Shown in pieces: positions 13,564 to 16,718 of a stretch of DNA of 16,718 bases. Below the pieces are notes generated by a model. The model saw nothing but the letters and a program-made list of their open reading frames with translations, made no database searches and had not been told where the DNA came from. The stretch lies in the NCBI GenBank assembly GCA_031267635.1, contig JAIRYX010000320.1, positions 1 through 16,718 of the forward strand. The letters are read 5' to 3'. The DNA is from Planctomycetaceae bacterium (GTDB taxonomy: Bacteria > Planctomycetota > Planctomycetia > Pirellulales > Thermoguttaceae). The first letter of the stretch is position 1. The number at the start of each line of letters is the position of its first letter. The position numbers and the translations under genes are program-made.

Positions 13564-14937
13564 ATGTCCGATTCTCAAAAAACAACGAATGCGTTAAAAC
13601 CCACACGGCGCGACTTTCTCAAAGCGACAGCCGCCGGCTCGATGGGGCTTGCCGCAGCCGGAAGTCTCAACATCGCGCGAAGTGCGCATGCCGCCGGGAC
13701 TGACGTGATTAAGATTGCGCTGATCGGTTGCGGTCGGCGCGGCTTGGGAAGTTTGCAAGATCGTTTCAAGGTCGGCGACAATGTGAAACTTGTCGCGCTT
13801 GCCGATGTTGCGGAAAAGCCGATTCAAGCCGCCGCGAAACTGTTACAATCGCAAGACGAATTTCAAGAGAAACTCGCCCTCGACGACGATCATCTTTTTA
13901 CCGGATTCGACGGTTACAAACATGCGGTTGAGTCATGCGATCAGGTTCTTGTCGCGTCGCCGCCGGGATTCCATCCTGTGCATTACGCTTACGCTGTCGA
14001 AAAAGGAAAGCATGTCTTTGTCGAAAAACCGTTCAGCGTTGACGCGCCCGGTTATAAAATTTGCATGGCGGCGAATCAAATTGCGGAAGAGAAAAAGCTA
14101 ACCGTATGCGCCGGTTATCAACGCCGTCATCAGCCGAGTTATCTGGAATGGATTAAGCGGATTCAAGACGGCGAAATCGGCGACGTCCGCTCGACTCGCG
14201 TTTATTGGAACGGCGGTCAGGTTTGGATTCGCGGCGTGCGCGGCGAAAATGAATCGGAAATGAGTTTTCAGGTGCGCGACTGGTATTTCTTCAACTGGCT
14301 CAGCGGCGACAATATTATTGAACAACATTGTCATAATATTGACGTCGGCAATTGGATTCACGGAAAAGGCGACCGTTTGGCTCATCCGGTGAAATGTTAC
14401 GGTTTAGGCGGTCGGCAATGGCGGAAAACGCCGATTCTTCCGTACAACGAATGCGGAAACGTGTTTGATCATCATTACGTAGAATTTCACTTCGCCGACG
14501 ACACGATCATGCACAGTCAATGCCGTCAGATTAACGGTTGCTGGAACAGCGTAACCGAAAAGGTCGAAGGAACGAAAGGACGCGGTGAAGCGTGTTGGCT
14601 CAAGCCGGATAACGGCGAGCGTTGGGATTTTCCGAAAAAACAGAATAAAAACGCTTATGTCGAAGAACATGTTCATCAGGCGGACGCGATTCGTAACGGA
14701 AAGTACTTGCATGACGGTTGGCATTCCGCAACCTCCAGCATGACGGCGGTGATGGGACGCATGGCAACTTACAGCGGTAAAGAGATTGCATGGGATGAAG
14801 CGGTTGAAAAAGGTTCCGCGTTATTTCCTTACAATAAAGAACTGACATTCGAGACCGAACCGCCGGTCATGCCCGGCTCCGACGGAACTTATGAACACGC
14901 CGTTGCGATTCCCGGCATTTATAATCCGTTTGCGTAA
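13564..14937 (+). CDS. Tat-exported Gfo/Idh/MocA family oxidoreductase
   Basis: The product is 457 aa with a twin-arginine signal (TRRDFLKATAAGSMGLAAAG, residues 14-33; probable AHA cleavage near 43). The Rossmann domain follows with IALIGCGRRGLGSL at 51-64. VASPPGFHPVHY precedes the catalytic Lys in FVEKPFSVD, and the C-terminal domain carries DWYFFNWLSGDNIIEQHCHNIDVGNW with the usual Asp/His cluster. The start is supported by GAGAGG 8 bases upstream. This long exported subfamily is greatly expanded in planctomycetes and resembles Gfo/Idh/MocA glycoside-processing enzymes (GH109-like), in which a bound NAD is recycled; that would explain export with cofactor through Tat. The substrate is unknown. 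It probably shares a transcription unit with the TIM-barrel gene. Confidence 0.9.
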   Translation: MSDSQKTTNALKPTRRDFLKATAAGSMGLAAAGSLNIARSAHAAGTDVIKIALIGCGRRGLGSLQDRFKVGDNVKLVALADVAEKPIQAAAKLLQSQDEFQEKLALDDDHLFTGFDGYKHAVESCDQVLVASPPGFHPVHYAYAVEKGKHVFVEKPFSVDAPGYKICMAANQIAEEKKLTVCAGYQRRHQPSYLEWIKRIQDGEIGDVRSTRVYWNGGQVWIRGVRGENESEMSFQVRDWYFFNWLSGDNIIEQHCHNIDVGNWIHGKGDRLAHPVKCYGLGGRQWRKTPILPYNECGNVFDHHYVEFHFADDTIMHSQCRQINGCWNSVTEKVEGTKGRGEACWLKPDNGERWDFPKKQNKNAYVEEHVHQADAIRNGKYLHDGWHSATSSMTAVMGRMATYSGKEIAWDEAVEKGSALFPYNKELTFETEPPVMPGSDGTYEHAVAIPGIYNPFA

Positions 14938-15065
14938 ATTCGATATTTGAGTAATCGCTTCCGATGACAACATGTCATACCATTCGCGCCTACGCACCGG
15001 CATTTTTAAACCCTGTTGTATTGGTTATAATGTTGGCGTTGTATTGAGGCGATTCCGTTTTTACG

Positions 15066-15200
15066 AAGGAGGTTGTTATGCTTCGCAGAGATGATACAGA
15101 ACAGGAAAAACAAACGTTTCATCATTTGCGATTTCATCACCCGAATCCTCGTGACTCTTCCCACTTGGAAAACCGGTTTCCATTTCCAAATGGACATTAA
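15066..15200 (+). CDS. Possible small ORF (40 aa) with strong Shine-Dalgarno
   Basis: A consensus AAGGAGG (15066-15072) lies 5 bases before ATG 15078. This is one of the best ribosome-binding sites in a window where most genes have none. The frame encodes a 40-aa, His/Arg/Pro-rich hydrophilic peptide starting MLRRDDTEQEKQTFHHL and ending PFPNGH at TAA 15198-15200, inside the 9-bp repeat tract. A TATAAT lies at 15026-15031 without a good -35. I recognise no family. It could be a real short gene, a leader peptide, or chance. Apart from this ORF, the repeat tract and the terminator hairpin, the 442-bp gap 14938-15379 holds only a small palindrome (ATGACA-aca-TGTCAT, 14964-14978). Confidence 0.3.
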   Translation, partial: KEVVMLRRDDTEQEKQTFHHLRFHHPNPRDSSHLENRFPFPNGH

Positions 15201-15231
15201 GAACAAGAGGGGCTTTAGGGACGTGATGAAC
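15187..15231 (-). repeat. Five degenerate 9-bp repeats (minus copy of the GTCCCTnnn family)
   Basis: Units CAAATGGAC, ATTAAGAAC, AAGAGGGGC, TTTAGGGAC and GTGATGAAC are contiguous with exact 9-bp spacing. Confidence 0.6.
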
Positions 15232-15353
15232 GTCAGCACTGTCTTAAAAACAGAAATTTCAAGTGTAAGGAGCATGTCATTGTTAATCAGACAAGAATGT
15301 TCCTCCAGAAAAAGTGTCGCGTGAGTTCTTGCGTTTGACCATTCGTTATAAAA

Positions 15354-15379
15354 TTTATCCATGGATTGTCATGGATAAA
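15354..15379 (-). terminator. Perfect hairpin directly after mqnC
   Basis: Arms TTTATCCATG and CATGGATAAA (10 bp, perfect) enclose a 6-base loop and abut the mqnC stop codon at 15380. On the minus strand the stem is followed by TTTTAT, so it fits a weak intrinsic terminator for mqnC. It also separates the two convergent transcription units. Confidence 0.65.
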
Positions 15380-16480
15380 TCATTCTCGCGCCAATTCGTA
15401 AAAAACATTCCGTCGGTGCGGAACGAATCCTGCTGATTCGATTGCGGCACGGAGTTCTTGCTCGTTGGTGCGAAAAACCGTTCCGGCGGCGGCGACGACA
15501 TTTTCTTCAATCATGATACTTCCCATATCGCTCGCGCCGTAATGCAGCGACTTCGTGCCAATCGTCATTCCTTGCGTCACCCAGCTTGCCTGCAAGTTTG
15601 CAAAATTGTCGAGAAACAAGCGGCTCACGGCAAGCATCCGCAAATATTCGTCGGCGGAAAGCTTTGGCAAATGCGATAGCCGCGTATTGCCGGGCTGAAA
15701 CGTCCAGCAAATAAATGCCGTGAATCCGCCGGTTTCTTCTTGCAATGTCCGCAAACGCGACAAATGTTCAATCCGTTCCGCATGTGTTTCGGTATGTCCA
15801 AACATCATTGTTGCCGAACCGCGTCCGCCCATCTTGTGCCACGTCCGGCAAGCGTCGAGCCATTCATCGGCGGTTGCTTTGTTCGGACTGACTTGCCGCC
15901 GCACGCGATCGACTAAAATTTCCGCTCCGCCGCCGGGTAAACTGCCGAGTCCCGCCGCTCGCAACCGCTCCAAGACTTCCCGCGTTGAACAACGTGACAA
16001 CTTTGCAAAATGCACAATCTCCGTCGGACTAAACCCGTGCATATTGACTTGCGGAAAATAACGTTTGGCGGTACGAAGAATATCTTCATACCATTCAAGC
16101 GGCAGCGACGGATGTAATCCGCCTTGCAATAAAATCTGATTTCCACCAAGTGCGACGGTCTCTTGAATCTTGTCGAGCAGTGTTTCTATTGACATAACGT
16201 AACGCGACGGCGATGCGTTGAGGCGTCCGCTTGATGTATCGTCTTCCGGTTTGCGGAAGAACGCGCAAAACTGACAACCGCTGACGCAAATATTCGTATA
16301 ATTGACATTTCGCTCAATATTGTATGTCCGAAACGGTTCGGGATGGCGTTTTTGCGTAAGAGCGTCCGCCGCTTCGCCGAGTTGCTGCAAATCGGCGTTT
16401 TCATAGAGAAATAACGCATTGTTTTCCGAAAGCCGCTCGCCGGAAAGCGTGCGGCTCAATAATTGGCGGCAACGATTCAT
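15380..16480 (-). CDS. mqnC: Cyclic dehypoxanthinyl futalosine synthase (radical SAM), menaquinone biosynthesis
   Basis: The product is 366 aa, the usual MqnC length. The radical-SAM cluster motif is CVSGCQFC with Cys65, Cys69 and Cys72, preceded by the conserved NVNYTN. Family-specific stretches are LLQGGLHPSLPLEWYEDILR, HGFSPTEI, GLGSLPGGGAEIL, TMMFGHTETHAERIEHL, GGFTAFICWTFQPGNT, ASWVTQG and MGSIMIEENVVAAAGT. MqnC uses S-adenosylmethionine and a 4Fe-4S cluster to convert dehypoxanthine futalosine to its cyclic form in the futalosine route to menaquinone. This means the organism makes menaquinone by futalosine chemistry, not by the MenA-H route. MqnE and CofH are related but lack this combination of motifs. 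Its ATG overlaps the stop of the upstream glycosyltransferase-like gene (ATGA), a likely two-gene unit. Confidence 0.92.
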   Translation of the reverse strand: MNRCRQLLSRTLSGERLSENNALFLYENADLQQLGEAADALTQKRHPEPFRTYNIERNVNYTNICVSGCQFCAFFRKPEDDTSSGRLNASPSRYVMSIETLLDKIQETVALGGNQILLQGGLHPSLPLEWYEDILRTAKRYFPQVNMHGFSPTEIVHFAKLSRCSTREVLERLRAAGLGSLPGGGAEILVDRVRRQVSPNKATADEWLDACRTWHKMGGRGSATMMFGHTETHAERIEHLSRLRTLQEETGGFTAFICWTFQPGNTRLSHLPKLSADEYLRMLAVSRLFLDNFANLQASWVTQGMTIGTKSLHYGASDMGSIMIEENVVAAAGTVFRTNEQELRAAIESAGFVPHRRNVFYELARE

Positions 16481-16718
16481 TGATGTTTTGTTTTCGATAT
16501 TGTTGTCTCAATCTCCGGCAGTCCCATTTCGCGGCGAACGCGATTTGCGTCTTCGAGCGTAATATGATAAATATACATCGAGTACCCCGCTCTTGCAACC
16601 GGCTCAAAATTGAGAAAATAGCGGTATTGCTTTTCGCGGCTGTAAAGATAATTAACGCTCAAGGCGTACCAACCGGATTGCGGATTATTCGCGGGCGGCA
16701 TTTCTTTTGACGGGATTG
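16477..16718 (-). CDS. C-terminal end of a probable membrane glycosyltransferase (GT39/PMT-like), partial
   Basis: Eighty residues are visible and the frame is open to the window edge, so the gene continues beyond base 16718. The Met at 16701 is unlikely to be the real start because the frame is already open (IPSKE) before it. The stretch contains GWYALSVNYLY, YRYFLNFEPVARAGYSMYIYHIT and EDANRVRREMGLPEI. As far as I recall, this is the conserved soluble tail of planctomycete phospholipid-carrier-dependent glycosyltransferases of the GT39/ArnT type, which ends PVARAGYSIYIYHIT in relatives. The membrane part is not in the window, so the call rests on the tail alone. Its stop overlaps the mqnC start. 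Confidence 0.55.
   Translation of the reverse strand, partial: IPSKEMPPANNPQSGWYALSVNYLYSREKQYRYFLNFEPVARAGYSMYIYHITLEDANRVRREMGLPEIETTISKTKHQ

Noticed and set aside
15006..15362. 118-aa minus-strand frame
   Set aside because: No ribosome-binding site or domain; it covers the 9-bp repeats and a stronger short plus-strand ORF.

Overview
The window looks like a gut- or sediment-type planctomycete. It opens with a DUF1559 pseudopilin carrying the FTLVELLVVIAIIG prepilin segment and the H-x9-DG C-terminal signature, both hallmarks of Planctomycetota. It also holds twin-arginine-exported Gfo/Idh/MocA and TIM-barrel sugar proteins, many genes without a clear Shine-Dalgarno, and a futalosine-pathway menaquinone gene. 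Base composition is moderate for the phylum.

Layout. 1-1963: DUF1559 pseudopilin, whose frame runs back through a 16-copy heptanucleotide repeat to the window edge, then a small lipoprotein. 2172-11994 (+ strand): a sugar-catabolic cluster made of a fucose-isomerase-like protein, a Gfo/Idh/MocA oxidoreductase, an iron-dependent alcohol dehydrogenase, a TauE/SafE exporter, a two-subunit transketolase, an MFS symporter and a divergent RpiB/LacAB isomerase. The cluster is interrupted by a palindromic 21-bp tandem array (3580-4015), a broken IS200-like element with long inverted repeats (5170-5822) and a MITE-like nested palindrome (11215-11395). 12427-14937: a Tat-exported hydroxypyruvate-isomerase-like TIM barrel and a Tat-exported Gfo/Idh/MocA protein. 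15380-16718 (- strand): mqnC and the C-terminal end of a probable glycosyltransferase.

Main interpretation. The cluster has no sugar kinase and no aldolase, but it has an aldose-ketose isomerase, a split transketolase, an RpiB-like isomerase, a metal-dependent aldehyde reductase of the type used for sulfo- and phosphono-aldehydes, and a sulfonate/sulfite-type exporter. This set matches the transketolase route of sulfoglycolysis (sulfo-TK): sulfoquinovose -> sulfofructose -> 4-deoxy-4-sulfoerythrose -> sulfoerythrulose -> sulfolactaldehyde -> dihydroxypropanesulfonate, which is exported. The RpiB homologue keeps the catalytic Cys but has lost the ring-opening His and the N-terminal Asp-His, as expected for a substrate that cannot cyclise. 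Substrate assignment is inference from gene content, not proof.

Second theme: intergenic regions are full of short-period repeats (7, 9, 21 and 21 bp). A degenerate 9-bp GTCCCTnnn family recurs in several gaps in both orientations.
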